A stretch of DNA of 7,284 nucleotides from positions 1 through 7,284 of the forward strand of contig JAGXHO010000281.1 of the NCBI GenBank assembly GCA_024636105.1, read 5' to 3'. This document shows positions 1-6,640 of the stretch, in pieces. A model generated the notes under the pieces. The model was not told where the DNA came from. It searched no databases and saw only the letters and a list, made by a program, of their open reading frames with translations. This stretch comes from Trueperaceae bacterium (lineage in GTDB: Bacteria; Deinococcota; Deinococci; Deinococcales; Trueperaceae). Both the position numbers and the translations under genes were made by a program. Numbering within the stretch: the first letter of the stretch is position 1; each line of letters begins with the position of its first letter.

Positions 1-2
1 CG

Positions 3-350
3 CCCGAACTCGTCCGCTGCGCTGCCACCGGCGTCGCGCTGCATCGCGATCAACTCGGGGCGAGCGGGTTGGGGCGCGCTCACGAGGAGCTTCTCGCGGC
101 GCTCGCCCACCGCGCCGCGCCCGACGGCGACGCGCTCCCGCTGGTCGCGAACGCCCTGCGCGTGCGCGGGGTGGCGCCGCGGAACGCGTGGGTGCGGCGC
201 AGCCCCGACGGCCGGCTGCTGGCGGTCGTGGCGGAGGAGCGGGCCCTGTGGGGTCTGCGACGGTTCCGGACGATCGCCTACGTCGACGCGGCGACCGGCC
301 GGGCGGTGGGGACCGTGGCGGTCCGCTGGCGGGGGGTGAGGGGCGCCTAA
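3..350 (+). CDS. 3' end of an unrecognised protein (partial, 5' end outside window)
   Basis: The frame is open from the left edge of the window to a TAA at 348-350, giving 115 visible residues, so the gene most likely begins upstream. A TTG at 69 is the only internal start I would consider, and it has no convincing ribosome-binding site. The visible part starts with a helix-prone, Ala/Leu-rich stretch. It is followed by a segment with the pattern SPDGRLLAVV ... RTIAYVDAATGRAVG, which resembles a beta-strand/turn unit such as one propeller-type blade. No family was recognised, and no signal peptide or membrane segment is visible in this fragment. Its TAA overlaps the stop codon of the convergent FrnE-like gene. 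Coding status rests on G/C-rich third positions and the tight fit with the neighbour. It could be a shadow frame, but nothing else plausible occupies this stretch. Confidence 0.6.
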   Translation, partial: PELVRCAATGVALHRDQLGASGLGRAHEELLAALAHRAAPDGDALPLVANALRVRGVAPRNAWVRRSPDGRLLAVVAEERALWGLRRFRTIAYVDAATGRAVGTVAVRWRGVRGA

Positions 351-1063
351 GCGCTCGGGGCCGCGCATCCGTCGTTCGCGCACGCCGCCGCGTCCGCGTC
401 GTCGCCGACCGCCACCATCGTCAAGGGGTGGGCCGCCGTCCACGCTTGCTCCAGGGCTTGCCCGAAGACCTCGACGGGTTGGGCGCCGGACACCCCGAAG
501 GCGCGATCGAACACGAAGAACGGCACGCCCCCGATCCCGAGCCGCGCGCCATCGCGCTGGTCGGCGCGGACCGCGTCGCCGTGCGCGCCGCTCGCGAGTG
601 CGGCGCGCACGGCCTCTTCCGCCAGACCGACCTCGACGGCGAGCTCGACGAGGGTGTCGAGGACGCCGATCGCCCGGCCCTCGGTGAAGTACGCGCGCAG
701 CAGCCGCTCCTTCATGGCGTCCTGGAGGCCGTGCTCGGCCGCGTGGTGCAGCAGTTGGTGGGCGTCGAAGGTGTTGCCGGGACGGGCGTCGTCGAGGCGG
801 AACTCGAGCCCCTCGCCGGCCGCCATCGCGACCACGTTCGCGTTCATCGCCTCGGCCTGCGCGCGCGGGACGCCGTACTTGGCGGCGAGTCGGTCGACCA
901 GCGAGCCCTCGACCGTGCGCGGCGCGCTTCCGTCGAGCTCGAAGCTCCGCCACGTCACCGACACTCGGTCGCGGTGGGGGAAGGCGGCGAGCGCGGCCTC
1001 GAAGCGGCGCTTGCCGACGTAGCAGAACGGACAGACGACGTCCGACCAGATCTCGACTTGCAT
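347..1063 (-). CDS. frnE: FrnE-like DsbA-family dithiol-disulfide oxidoreductase/isomerase
   Basis: This 238-residue DsbA-family protein has a thioredoxin fold with a helical insertion. The active site sits at the very N-terminus as VVCPFCYVGK, with C11-P-F-C14. The cis-proline loop is GIGGVPFF, with P181. The helical insertion between them contains the FrnE-type stretch around residues 93-105 (ARPGNTFDAHQLL). The tail carries a second cysteine pair, C228-ANDG-C233, a CX4C motif. From memory, Deinococcus radiodurans FrnE pairs CXXC with CX4C, exchanges disulfides between them, and is linked to oxidative and cadmium stress tolerance. There is no signal peptide, so it should act in the cytoplasm. 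The ATG at 1061-1063 is chosen because the DsbA fold starts there and GGAG lies 6 nt upstream. The frame stays open for over 1 kb further upstream, but that part is a shadow of the next gene. It is the last gene of the leftward group, and its TAG overlaps the stop of the convergent gene. Confidence 0.93.
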   Translation of the reverse strand: MQVEIWSDVVCPFCYVGKRRFEAALAAFPHRDRVSVTWRSFELDGSAPRTVEGSLVDRLAAKYGVPRAQAEAMNANVVAMAAGEGLEFRLDDARPGNTFDAHQLLHHAAEHGLQDAMKERLLRAYFTEGRAIGVLDTLVELAVEVGLAEEAVRAALASGAHGDAVRADQRDGARLGIGGVPFFVFDRAFGVSGAQPVEVFGQALEQAWTAAHPLTMVAVGDDADAAACANDGCAAPSA

Positions 1064-1069
1064 GGCGTG

Positions 1070-1073
1070 CTCC
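1070..1073 (-). promoter_or_regulatory. Ribosome-binding site of the FrnE-like gene
   Basis: GGAG on the minus strand lies 6 nt before the ATG. It fixes this start even though the frame is open far upstream. Confidence 0.65.
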
Positions 1074-1078
1074 GTTCC

Positions 1079-1096
1079 GCGCCCCGCGTGGGGCGC
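1079..1096 (-). promoter_or_regulatory. Hairpin just upstream of the FrnE-like gene's ribosome-binding site
   Basis: A perfect inverted repeat has arms GCGCCCC (1079-1085) and GGGGCGC (1090-1096), a 7-bp all-G/C stem with a 4-nt loop. It sits in the 101-nt gap between the secreted-protein gene and the FrnE-like gene, ending 5 nt before GGAG on the transcribed minus strand. There is no T tract, so a classical intrinsic terminator is unlikely. A processing or stability element, or a translation-modulating structure, would fit. Chance is also possible at this GC content. Confidence 0.4.
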
Positions 1097-1164
1097 CGTG
1101 GCTGGGAGCATCGCACGCGGTCCGCGCCGACGCCGTCGCCGCGCCGGTCGCTGCGGTCGCGGGC

Positions 1165-2403
1165 TTAGCGGACCTGCTGCAGGTCGAGTTGATGGACCGA
1201 GGTCATCGGCCCCGTCTGCTGCTCGTGCACGAGCCGCGTCAACCAGCCGCTCTGGGGGTCGTAGACGTACGTCGCGCGCTGCGTGGCGGACGCGGCCACC
1301 ACCACGACCGCGTCGGCGCCGGCGTAGTCCACCCACGCTCGCACGCCGGTGATGGCGTCGTCCTCGAGCACGGCGCCCGGGGCCAGCGCGCGCAGCCACG
1401 CCACCGACGCGTAGACGCCGCCGTACCCGCCGGCCGTGAGCACGTCCTCGCTCTCGACCACGTCCGGGATGGGGCCCATCATGCTGGCCGTCTGCCGCAC
1501 CACGCGCAGCCGGAGCCAGTGCGGCGCCCGCTCGACCACCTCGAAGTCCTGCTGGCACGGCGTCTGGATCGGCGCCGTCCCCGGGTACGAGAGCGTGCGG
1601 TTGCACGCGTAGGTGAGCCCCGTCAGCCTCGCGACGGCGTCCGGCAGCGGCGTCGGGGCCGGGACCGCCGCCATCGTCATGGTGCCGATCAATTGGCCAT
1701 AGGTGAGCAGGCTTCCGCCGCCGCCGGTTTCGATGCGACCGTCGCCGCCGATCACGGGCACCGCCGACCCCTGCGCCCGCCCGCTGTGCACCAAGAGCAG
1801 CCCGGAGGCCGCCTCGTACGACGCGTGGTAGCGCGCGCCGGCCGACGAACTCGAGACGTAGATGGCGTCGAAGGTCTGTTCGCCGAGCGGGTAGGGACCG
1901 CGCAGTACGCGCAGCCCGGCATGCTGCACGCCGAGGACTGCGCCGAGCTGCTCGGGTGGGATCCAGTAGTCGGCGCAGCCGTCGCGCGACACCACGCCGG
2001 TCGCGCCCGAGGCGATCACCCCGCCGTTCGTCAGGTCCCGGACGTGGTTGGTCACCCGGAGCACGCACACCTGGTCGTCGAGGTAGAGCACGTCCACCTG
2101 GACGTAGCCGTCGCCGGCCGCCGTCGGGACCTCGACGTTGGCGACCAGGTTGCCGTCTGGATCGACCCAGCAGTCCTCGACGGCCGGGTTGCAGTCCGGC
2201 TTCCACTGCGCCTGCCGAAGGCTGCCGCGGATGCTCGCCGACGAGGCGTAGTACATGAGCCGGGTGCCGGCGCCGATGGAGCGGCCACCGCCCTGGACGT
2301 GCTGCAGTCGGGCGCCGTCGGAGGCCATCGCGTGGCCGCTGACGCCCCCCGCGAACGCCCACACGACGCCGAGCGCGGCGAAGAACCGAACCCAGTCGCT
2401 CAT
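1165..2403 (-). CDS. Secreted protein of unknown function with six cysteines
   Basis: This 412-residue protein begins with a signal peptide: hydrophobic stretch FFAALGVVWAFAGGV at residues 7-21, with probable cleavage near GHAMA (res. 23-27). The mature part is rich in Gly, Val and Tyr and looks all-beta. Six cysteines (C71, C78, C113, C143, C267, C283) would suit three disulfides outside the membrane. Strand-turn signatures recur, for example YVQVDVLYLDDQVCVLRV around 100-117 and a C-terminal unit ATYVYDPQSGWLTRLV around 377-392. I recognise no named family. The ATG at 2401-2403 overlaps the TGA of the upstream lipoprotein gene as ATGA and has no Shine-Dalgarno of its own, so translation is probably coupled. 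An antisense open frame of similar length exists, but only this strand encodes a signal peptide and a sensible composition. A role at the cell surface is inferred; no enzymatic motif is visible. Confidence 0.87.
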   Translation of the reverse strand: MSDWVRFFAALGVVWAFAGGVSGHAMASDGARLQHVQGGGRSIGAGTRLMYYASSASIRGSLRQAQWKPDCNPAVEDCWVDPDGNLVANVEVPTAAGDGYVQVDVLYLDDQVCVLRVTNHVRDLTNGGVIASGATGVVSRDGCADYWIPPEQLGAVLGVQHAGLRVLRGPYPLGEQTFDAIYVSSSSAGARYHASYEAASGLLLVHSGRAQGSAVPVIGGDGRIETGGGGSLLTYGQLIGTMTMAAVPAPTPLPDAVARLTGLTYACNRTLSYPGTAPIQTPCQQDFEVVERAPHWLRLRVVRQTASMMGPIPDVVESEDVLTAGGYGGVYASVAWLRALAPGAVLEDDAITGVRAWVDYAGADAVVVVAASATQRATYVYDPQSGWLTRLVHEQQTGPMTSVHQLDLQQVR

Positions 2404-2825
2404 TGCGACGGGAACACCGTGCGCAGGTAGTCGAGCACCCGGTCGAGGTCGGCCTCGGCGCCCACGCCCTGTCCGCTCGACGCGAAGAGCACGGTATCGC
2501 CGCGCTGCTGCAGGGTGAAGCTCAGCCGCGTGCGCTGCGCCGCCTGGAAGATCAGCGTCACCGCCAGCGTCGAGGTCGACACGAGCGTGACCGAGGTGTC
2601 GCTGATGCTCTCGACCGTATAGAAACTCATCTGCGGCGCCGGCTGCAGGTTGGGTCCGAGGGCGGCGATCTCGGCGACCATGTCCTGCGCGTTGGCGACG
2701 AAGGTGACGAGGCCGCGGCCGGCCGCGGGGACGCAGCTCGCGAGCACGAGGGTCAGGGCCAGGATGGCCGCGGACGCGCCGCGGAACCGGGCGCCGTGGA
2801 CGGCGCGGGGGCGGTCTGGGTTCAC
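2400..2825 (-). CDS. Small predicted lipoprotein, unknown function
   Basis: The product is 141 residues from a GTG at 2823-2825. A basic n-region (NPDRPRAVHGARFRG) is followed by the hydrophobic segment ASAAILALTLVLAS and a lipobox LAS-C with C31 as the acylated cysteine, so it should be anchored to a membrane on the outside. The mature part (about 111 residues) alternates a helix (AQDMVAEIAAL, 46-56) with beta-prone Ser/Thr/Val stretches (70-93) and ends in the helix LDRVLDYLRTVF. No family is recognised. The frame continues upstream to 3038, but only the GTG places the lipoprotein signal at the N-terminus, and a TAnnnT box (TAAGGT) lies 7 nt before it, suggesting a leaderless mRNA. AAGG within that box could alternatively be a weak ribosome-binding site. 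The TGA overlaps the next gene's ATG, which indicates an operon and perhaps a functional pair on the cell surface. Confidence 0.86.
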   Translation of the reverse strand: MNPDRPRAVHGARFRGASAAILALTLVLASCVPAAGRGLVTFVANAQDMVAEIAALGPNLQPAPQMSFYTVESISDTSVTLVSTSTLAVTLIFQAAQRTRLSFTLQQRGDTVLFASSGQGVGAEADLDRVLDYLRTVFPSQ

Positions 2826-2832
2826 GCCGCAG

Positions 2833-2838
2833 ACCTTA
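2833..2838 (-). promoter_or_regulatory. Candidate -10 box for the lipoprotein operon (leaderless-type)
   Basis: TAAGGT matches the TAnnnT pattern on the minus strand, with 7 nt between it and the GTG start. No clear -35 is seen at 17-18 nt; TTAATC lies 20 nt away. The same bases include AAGG, which could be read as a ribosome-binding site, so the two readings compete. Confidence 0.35.
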
Positions 2839-2899
2839 GCAGGGCGCCCATAAGCGACGATTAATCCTCCATCGCCGGCGTCCGGGATGCCGTGCAGGT

Positions 2900-2923
2900 G
2901 GCGGCGTGCGCGGCGGCGTGCGC
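2900..2923. repeat. Perfect 12-bp tandem direct repeat in the divergent promoter region
   Basis: GGCGGCGTGCGC occurs twice without a gap (2900-2911 and 2912-2923). It lies in the 142-nt space between the leftward lipoprotein operon and the rightward LamG-like gene, ending 7 bp before the candidate -35 box at 2931. It could be an operator for either promoter or slippage in G/C-rich DNA. The rest of this intergenic stretch shows only the candidate promoters. Confidence 0.6.
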
Positions 2924-2930
2924 GCCGAGC

Positions 2931-2959
2931 TTGCGGTCGGCGGCCGCGCTTGGCATCAT
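2931..2959 (+). promoter_or_regulatory. Candidate promoter of the LamG-like secreted gene
   Basis: TTGCGG (2931-2936) and CATCAT (2954-2959) are separated by exactly 17 bp. The -10-like box ends 8 nt before the GTG start at 2968, so the transcript would be nearly or fully leaderless, which fits the lack of a Shine-Dalgarno. Matches to the consensus are 3/6 and 4/6, so this is tentative. Confidence 0.4.
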
Positions 2960-2967
2960 GCGGCATC

Positions 2968-3603
2968 GTGCATAAACTCCTGCTCTGCTGCCTCGCCGCG
3001 CTCGCCACCACCTCCGTTCTGGCCCAGGGATCGACCACGGTCGTCTACCACGAAGCTTTCGGCGTCGACGCCCACCCGCTGTACGCCTTCGGCGGCGTGA
3101 TCCGCTTCGGGCCGCAGCAGGGCGGCCCTTGGGTCGCGCTGATGCGCGAGGGGCAGCTCGAGATCAGCAACGTGACCGACCCGACCGTCCTGCGCTACTA
3201 CTTCCTCGACCCCGACCGCGTGTCGGGCTGGGAGGGAGAGCCGATCGCCGCCCGCGTCCTGGTCGGCGGCACGTACACCGAGACGCCGAGCGCCGGCCTC
3301 ATCTACGGCGTCGACCTCACCAGCCACTGGTTCGTCGCGCTCGTGCGCACGGGCGGCGCCGGGTACGGGGTGTACGTCCTGGATGGCGACGGGTACCGCG
3401 CGATCGCGACGGGCGAGTCGCCTGCCTTGGCCGACGGTGCGATGGCGGAGCTCGCGATCGTCCCCGAGGCGGGCGGCCTCGGCTTCTACGTCGCGGGCGA
3501 GCGGGTGTTCGAGGGGCCGCCGGCCCAAGGCGTGGGCGTCGGTGTCGTGGCCGCTGGGACCGGCCGCTTCCGGTACGACGACTTCGTGCTCGAACGGCGT
3601 TGA
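2968..3603 (+). CDS. Secreted protein, probable LamG/concanavalin-like beta-sandwich
   Basis: This 211-residue protein has a signal peptide: MHK, then hydrophobic LLLCCLAALATTSVLA, with likely cleavage after A19 (SVLA-QG). The mature chain reads as one jelly-roll domain. It shows an early YHEAF...YAFGGVIRFGP stretch, alternating strands, and a C-terminal segment GVGVVAAGTGRFRYDDFVLERR in which GRFRYDDFVLE is the typical last strand of LamG/laminin-G-like or DUF1080-type folds. These domains usually bind sugars or act as non-catalytic surface modules; no catalytic residues can be assigned. The start chosen is the GTG at 2968, which puts the signal peptide at the N-terminus. A TTG at 2950 would add six residues, and an upstream ATG at 2887 gives an Arg-rich tail that spoils the signal peptide. 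The regulator gene follows after 35 bp, and its predicted -35 box overlaps this gene's stop codon. The fold call is by sequence pattern only. Confidence 0.86.
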   Translation: MHKLLLCCLAALATTSVLAQGSTTVVYHEAFGVDAHPLYAFGGVIRFGPQQGGPWVALMREGQLEISNVTDPTVLRYYFLDPDRVSGWEGEPIAARVLVGGTYTETPSAGLIYGVDLTSHWFVALVRTGGAGYGVYVLDGDGYRAIATGESPALADGAMAELAIVPEAGGLGFYVAGERVFEGPPAQGVGVGVVAAGTGRFRYDDFVLERR

Positions 3604-3630
3604 TCCCCACCCGGCCGCGCCCCGTAGGCT
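3600..3630 (+). promoter_or_regulatory. Candidate promoter of the BTAD regulator gene (leaderless-type)
   Basis: TTGATC (3600-3605) contains the stop codon of the preceding gene. It lies 19 bp upstream of TAGGCT (3625-3630), a TAnnnT-type -10 box, and the ATG follows 8 nt after the box. There is no Shine-Dalgarno, so the mRNA is probably leaderless. The -10 is embedded in an imperfect dyad, CGCCC (3618-3622) and GGGCG (3632-3636) around TAGGCTA, which might serve as an operator. Confidence 0.5.
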
Positions 3631-3638
3631 AGGGCGGC

Positions 3639-6611
3639 ATGCCCCTTCGCCTCACGCTCCTCGGGGGCGCGCTGCTCGGCGATCCGCTGGAGGGCGCCGC
3701 CGCGGCGCGCCTGCCGGCCGACCGACGCGGCTGCCTACTGGCGCTGCTCGCGAGCGAGGGCGGCTGGGTCGACCGCCACCGCTTGGCGCTGCTGTTCTGG
3801 CCCGAGTCCGACGAGTCCGCCGCGAAGGCGGCGCTCCGGCAACTGCTCGTGCGGGTGCGCCGAATGCGCCTCGATCCCGAGCTCGAGGCGACGCACGATG
3901 CCGTGCGCTGGTCCGTCGCGAGCGACGTGGCCGAGTTCCGTCGGGCGCTCGCCGACGGCGATGCGGAAGCCGCCGTGGTCGCGTACGGCGGCGCCTACCT
4001 GGACGGGTTGGCGGTGGCCGACGTGGGCGGCGTCGACGCGTGGGTCGAAGCCGAGCGCTCGGCGCTGCACGATGCGTTCCACGGCGCGTGCGTGCGGGTT
4101 GCCGCCGCGCGCGTCGCGGCGGGGCGCTACGCCGACGCTGCCGCGTTGCTCGAGCGGCTCGAGGCGCTCGACCCACTCGCCGAGGACGTCGTGGCCGCGC
4201 GCGTTCGGGCGCTGTACCTGGCGGGGCGGCGCGACGTCGCCATCCAGGCGTACGAGCGCTTCGCCGCGCGCCTCCACGCCGAGCTCGCCCTCGAGCCGCT
4301 CGAGGCGACCCGATCGCTCGTCGAGGCGGTTCGTGCAGGTGCACCGGTGGACGTGCCCGCCCCGGCCGGCTCGAAGGCGCCGCAGCGGAGGTTGGCGCCG
4401 TCGCGCCTCGTCGCCCGCGACGCTGAGCGCGCGGCGCTCGCGGCGACCGATGCGCCGATCGTGCTGCTGGTGGGGGAACCGGGCATCGGCAAGAGCGCGC
4501 TTCTGCGCGACGCGTTCCCCGACGCGTTGCGCGCCGGTGCCGTCGAAGGGCTCGAGGCGCTCCCGTACCATCCCTGGGCGGCGCTGGTGCGCGGGCACCT
4601 CGACCTCGCGACCAATCTGGGGGCGTACCGCGAGGACTTGGCGCGGCTGGTCCCCGAGGTCGCTCCCGACCTCGTCCCCGCACCGCTCGACCCGAGGGCC
4701 GCCCGTGGCCGCTTGACGGAGGCACTCGCGCGTTTCGTGGCTGCGGCGAGCGGCCCGCTCGTACTCGACGATCTGCAGTGGGCGGACGCCGCCACCTTGG
4801 AGGTGCTCGGGTACGTCGCGCGACGCGGCGTCGCGGTGCGCGGTGCGTACCGCCGCGACGAGGTCTCGCCGACGCTCGTGGACGCGCTCGGCGCCTGGCG
4901 TTCTGCCGGGGTGCTGGCTGAGATGCCACTCGGACCGCTGCCCGCCGAGGGCGTGCGTTCGCTGATCGCCGACCTCATGGGCCGCCCCGAGGGCCCGCCG
5001 GTCTTCGCCGTGGCGCTGCACCGCCGCTCCGGCGGCAACCCGATGTTCTTGCTCGAGACGCTGCGCGAGCTGTTCGACGCCGGGGTGCTGCGCGCCGACG
5101 AGCGTGGCTGGCACACCGATCTCGACGACATCACGCACGACTACGCCGAGTTGCCGGTCCCTGCCAGGGTGGGCGAGGTGATCGCGCGTCGCCTCGCGTA
5201 CTTGGGGGAGGCGACCGTGCGAGTGCTGGAGGCGCTCGCGGTCGCACAGGCGGACCTCGGGGCGGCGCGCCTTGCGGCCGTCACCGGCCTCTCGGTCGCC
5301 GCCGTCGCCGACGCGCTCGACGCCGCGGTCGCGGCCGGGTTCCTGACGCCGACCCCAGGGGCATCGGGGGGCGACGCGCGCCCGGCGCCGTTCCGCCACG
5401 ACCTCCTGCGCGAGACGCTCGACGCGCGGCTCCCGAGCGCGCGCCGGCGGCTACTCCATGCGCGCTTGGCCGAGGAGTCCGCAGGCGGTGACCCGGGGCG
5501 ACGGGCCGAGCATTGGTGGTCCGCAGGCGAGCCAGCGCACGCGCGCGACGCGTGGCTCGAACAAGCGGTGTCCCTGAGAGCGCGCGGACTGCATGCCGAC
5601 GCCCTGACCGTGCTCGCTGCGGCGCGACCGCGCGTGAGCGGTCACGACGCCGCGTGGCTGCAGGTCGAGGAGGCCCATGCGGCGCAGGAGGCGGGCGACT
5701 CCGAGCGGGCCGCCACGCTCCTGAACGCGCTCGAGCTCGACGGTGCGGCCGCGGAGCTGCGGCTCAAAGCTGCCCTCGCGCGCGTCGCCGTCTGCATCCA
5801 AGCGGGGTTCGTCCAAGACGCACAGGACGTGCTCGATGACGTGGCGCCGTGGACCGCCGTCGTCCAGGAAGAGGCGCTGGTGCTCGAGCATGCGCTCCAG
5901 CAGGCCTTCGTCTTCAAGGAGGCACAGCGTCCCGAGCAGGCGATCGCACTGTTGGAGCCGGTGGTCGCGCGGTTGCGCGGGCGTCGGCCCGACCTGCAGC
6001 GCACCCGCTTCGTCATCTCGCTGGCCGCCCTGTATGACGACGTCGGCCGAGGTGAGGAGGCGCTGCCGCTCCACCGCGAGGGCTTGGCGATCACGCGAGC
6101 CCTCGGCGCGCGCTACGTCCAGATCGACGCGACCATCAACCTGCTCTTCTGCACCGCGGACCTGGGGCGGCCCTTGGAAGAGGTGACCGCCGCGGAGGAG
6201 GCGCTGAACCTCGGCGAGTACGACAACGTGCCGGTGCTGCGCACCAACCTCGCGGCCGTGTACTTCGAGGCCGGCCGGGTCGCCGATGCGGCCCGCCACT
6301 ACCGCCTCCTCACGAACCAGGACGTGCCCCCGTACCTCCAGGCGATCGCCCTGGCGCGCTCGGCGGAGTGCGCCGCGCTCCAGCACGGCCTCGATCCCGT
6401 TGGACCGCTCCTCGAACGCGCGCTGGACGCCGTGGCCGGAACCGACCTCGCGATTTCGCGCGGTTCGGTCGCGATCGCCGTGCTGCGCCTCGGGGACGAC
6501 GCGGGGGTGGCGCGGTTGCGCGCGCTCGTGCCCGACCTGGCCCCCGAGCGCTTCCCGCGGCACCAACGCGAGCGCCTGGCGTCCGCGCTCGCCGCGCGCG
6601 GCCTCGCGTAG
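3639..6611 (+). CDS. BTAD-domain transcriptional regulator with AAA/STAND ATPase and TPR-like C-terminus
   Basis: This 990-residue regulator is of the SARP/AfsR-like architecture. Residues 3-95 form an OmpR/SARP-type winged helix (LASEGGWVDRHRLALLFWPE, then AAKAALRQLLVRVRRM). Residues 95-235 are the bacterial transcriptional activation (BTAD) domain, with DVAEFRRAL, YGGAYLDGL, WVEAERSAL and helical repeats. An AAA_16-type NTPase begins at LVARDAERAAL (257-267), with Walker A GEPGIGKS (279-286, K285), Walker B LVLDDLQWAD (374-383, D377/D378) and the STAND motif SGGNPMFLLE (464-473). A helical arm follows to about 610, then TPR-like repeats to the end, usually the ligand- or partner-sensing part. 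There is no C-terminal LuxR helix-turn-helix, so DNA binding is N-terminal. All nucleotide-binding residues look intact. The ATG at 3639 starts the winged helix directly and has no Shine-Dalgarno but a -10 box 8 nt upstream. Likely targets are neighbouring genes, but the inducer is unknown. Confidence 0.95.
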   Translation: MPLRLTLLGGALLGDPLEGAAAARLPADRRGCLLALLASEGGWVDRHRLALLFWPESDESAAKAALRQLLVRVRRMRLDPELEATHDAVRWSVASDVAEFRRALADGDAEAAVVAYGGAYLDGLAVADVGGVDAWVEAERSALHDAFHGACVRVAAARVAAGRYADAAALLERLEALDPLAEDVVAARVRALYLAGRRDVAIQAYERFAARLHAELALEPLEATRSLVEAVRAGAPVDVPAPAGSKAPQRRLAPSRLVARDAERAALAATDAPIVLLVGEPGIGKSALLRDAFPDALRAGAVEGLEALPYHPWAALVRGHLDLATNLGAYREDLARLVPEVAPDLVPAPLDPRAARGRLTEALARFVAAASGPLVLDDLQWADAATLEVLGYVARRGVAVRGAYRRDEVSPTLVDALGAWRSAGVLAEMPLGPLPAEGVRSLIADLMGRPEGPPVFAVALHRRSGGNPMFLLETLRELFDAGVLRADERGWHTDLDDITHDYAELPVPARVGEVIARRLAYLGEATVRVLEALAVAQADLGAARLAAVTGLSVAAVADALDAAVAAGFLTPTPGASGGDARPAPFRHDLLRETLDARLPSARRRLLHARLAEESAGGDPGRRAEHWWSAGEPAHARDAWLEQAVSLRARGLHADALTVLAAARPRVSGHDAAWLQVEEAHAAQEAGDSERAATLLNALELDGAAAELRLKAALARVAVCIQAGFVQDAQDVLDDVAPWTAVVQEEALVLEHALQQAFVFKEAQRPEQAIALLEPVVARLRGRRPDLQRTRFVISLAALYDDVGRGEEALPLHREGLAITRALGARYVQIDATINLLFCTADLGRPLEEVTAAEEALNLGEYDNVPVLRTNLAAVYFEAGRVADAARHYRLLTNQDVPPYLQAIALARSAECAALQHGLDPVGPLLERALDAVAGTDLAISRGSVAIAVLRLGDDAGVARLRALVPDLAPERFPRHQRERLASALAARGLA

Positions 6612-6624
6612 CGCTCGCGTAGCG
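6603..6624. repeat. Perfect 11-bp tandem direct repeat at the regulator's stop codon
   Basis: CTCGCGTAGCG occurs twice without a gap (6603-6613 and 6614-6624). The first copy contains the regulator's TAG. The second copy contributes the in-frame TAG (6620-6622) that bounds the downstream small gene. The pair lies 10 bp upstream of the candidate -10 box CATCCT, where the -35 would be expected. SARP-type regulators are known to bind heptamer direct repeats with about 11-bp period overlapping the -35, so this is a candidate operator. A simple duplication is the alternative. Confidence 0.6.
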
Positions 6625-6634
6625 GCCTCCACCG

Positions 6635-6640
6635 CATCCT
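6635..6640 (+). promoter_or_regulatory. Candidate -10 box of the small-protein/secreted-protein pair
   Basis: CATCCT ends 6 nt before the ATG at 6647, and no Shine-Dalgarno is present. No recognisable -35 exists at 17 bp; that position falls inside the 11-bp repeat, as would be expected for an activator-dependent promoter. The box itself is weak. Confidence 0.28.

Noticed and set aside
1079..1096. Hairpin as an intrinsic terminator
   Set aside because: No T run follows on either strand, and it lies directly before a ribosome-binding site.
188..1168. 326-codon plus-strand frame opposite the FrnE-like gene
   Set aside because: The antisense strand encodes an unmistakable DsbA-family protein with intact motifs, so this frame is a shadow.
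1064..2362. Upstream extension of the FrnE-like frame on the minus strand (about 430 extra codons)
   Set aside because: It is a shadow of the secreted six-cysteine gene. Its composition is Arg/Gly/Pro-rich low complexity, and the DsbA fold plus GGAG define the start at 1063.
1189..2430. 413-codon open frame on the plus strand opposite the six-cysteine gene
   Set aside because: His/Arg/Val-rich with no domain pattern. The minus-strand frame has a signal peptide, cysteine pattern and operon overlap; long antisense frames are expected at this GC content.
2887..2967. Upstream ATG start for the LamG-like gene
   Set aside because: It would add 27 mostly Arg-rich residues in front of a clear signal peptide and would place the predicted promoter and tandem repeat inside the gene.
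2958..2975. ATG at 2958 as a start
   Set aside because: Out of frame with the LamG-like gene and stops after five codons.
3735..5399. 554-codon minus-strand frame opposite the regulator
   Set aside because: Arg/His/Gly-rich and without motifs, whereas the plus strand carries winged helix, BTAD, Walker A and Walker B.
5451..6632. 393-codon minus-strand frame opposite the TPR part of the regulator
   Set aside because: No domain signature; it is a mirror of the coding strand's codon bias.
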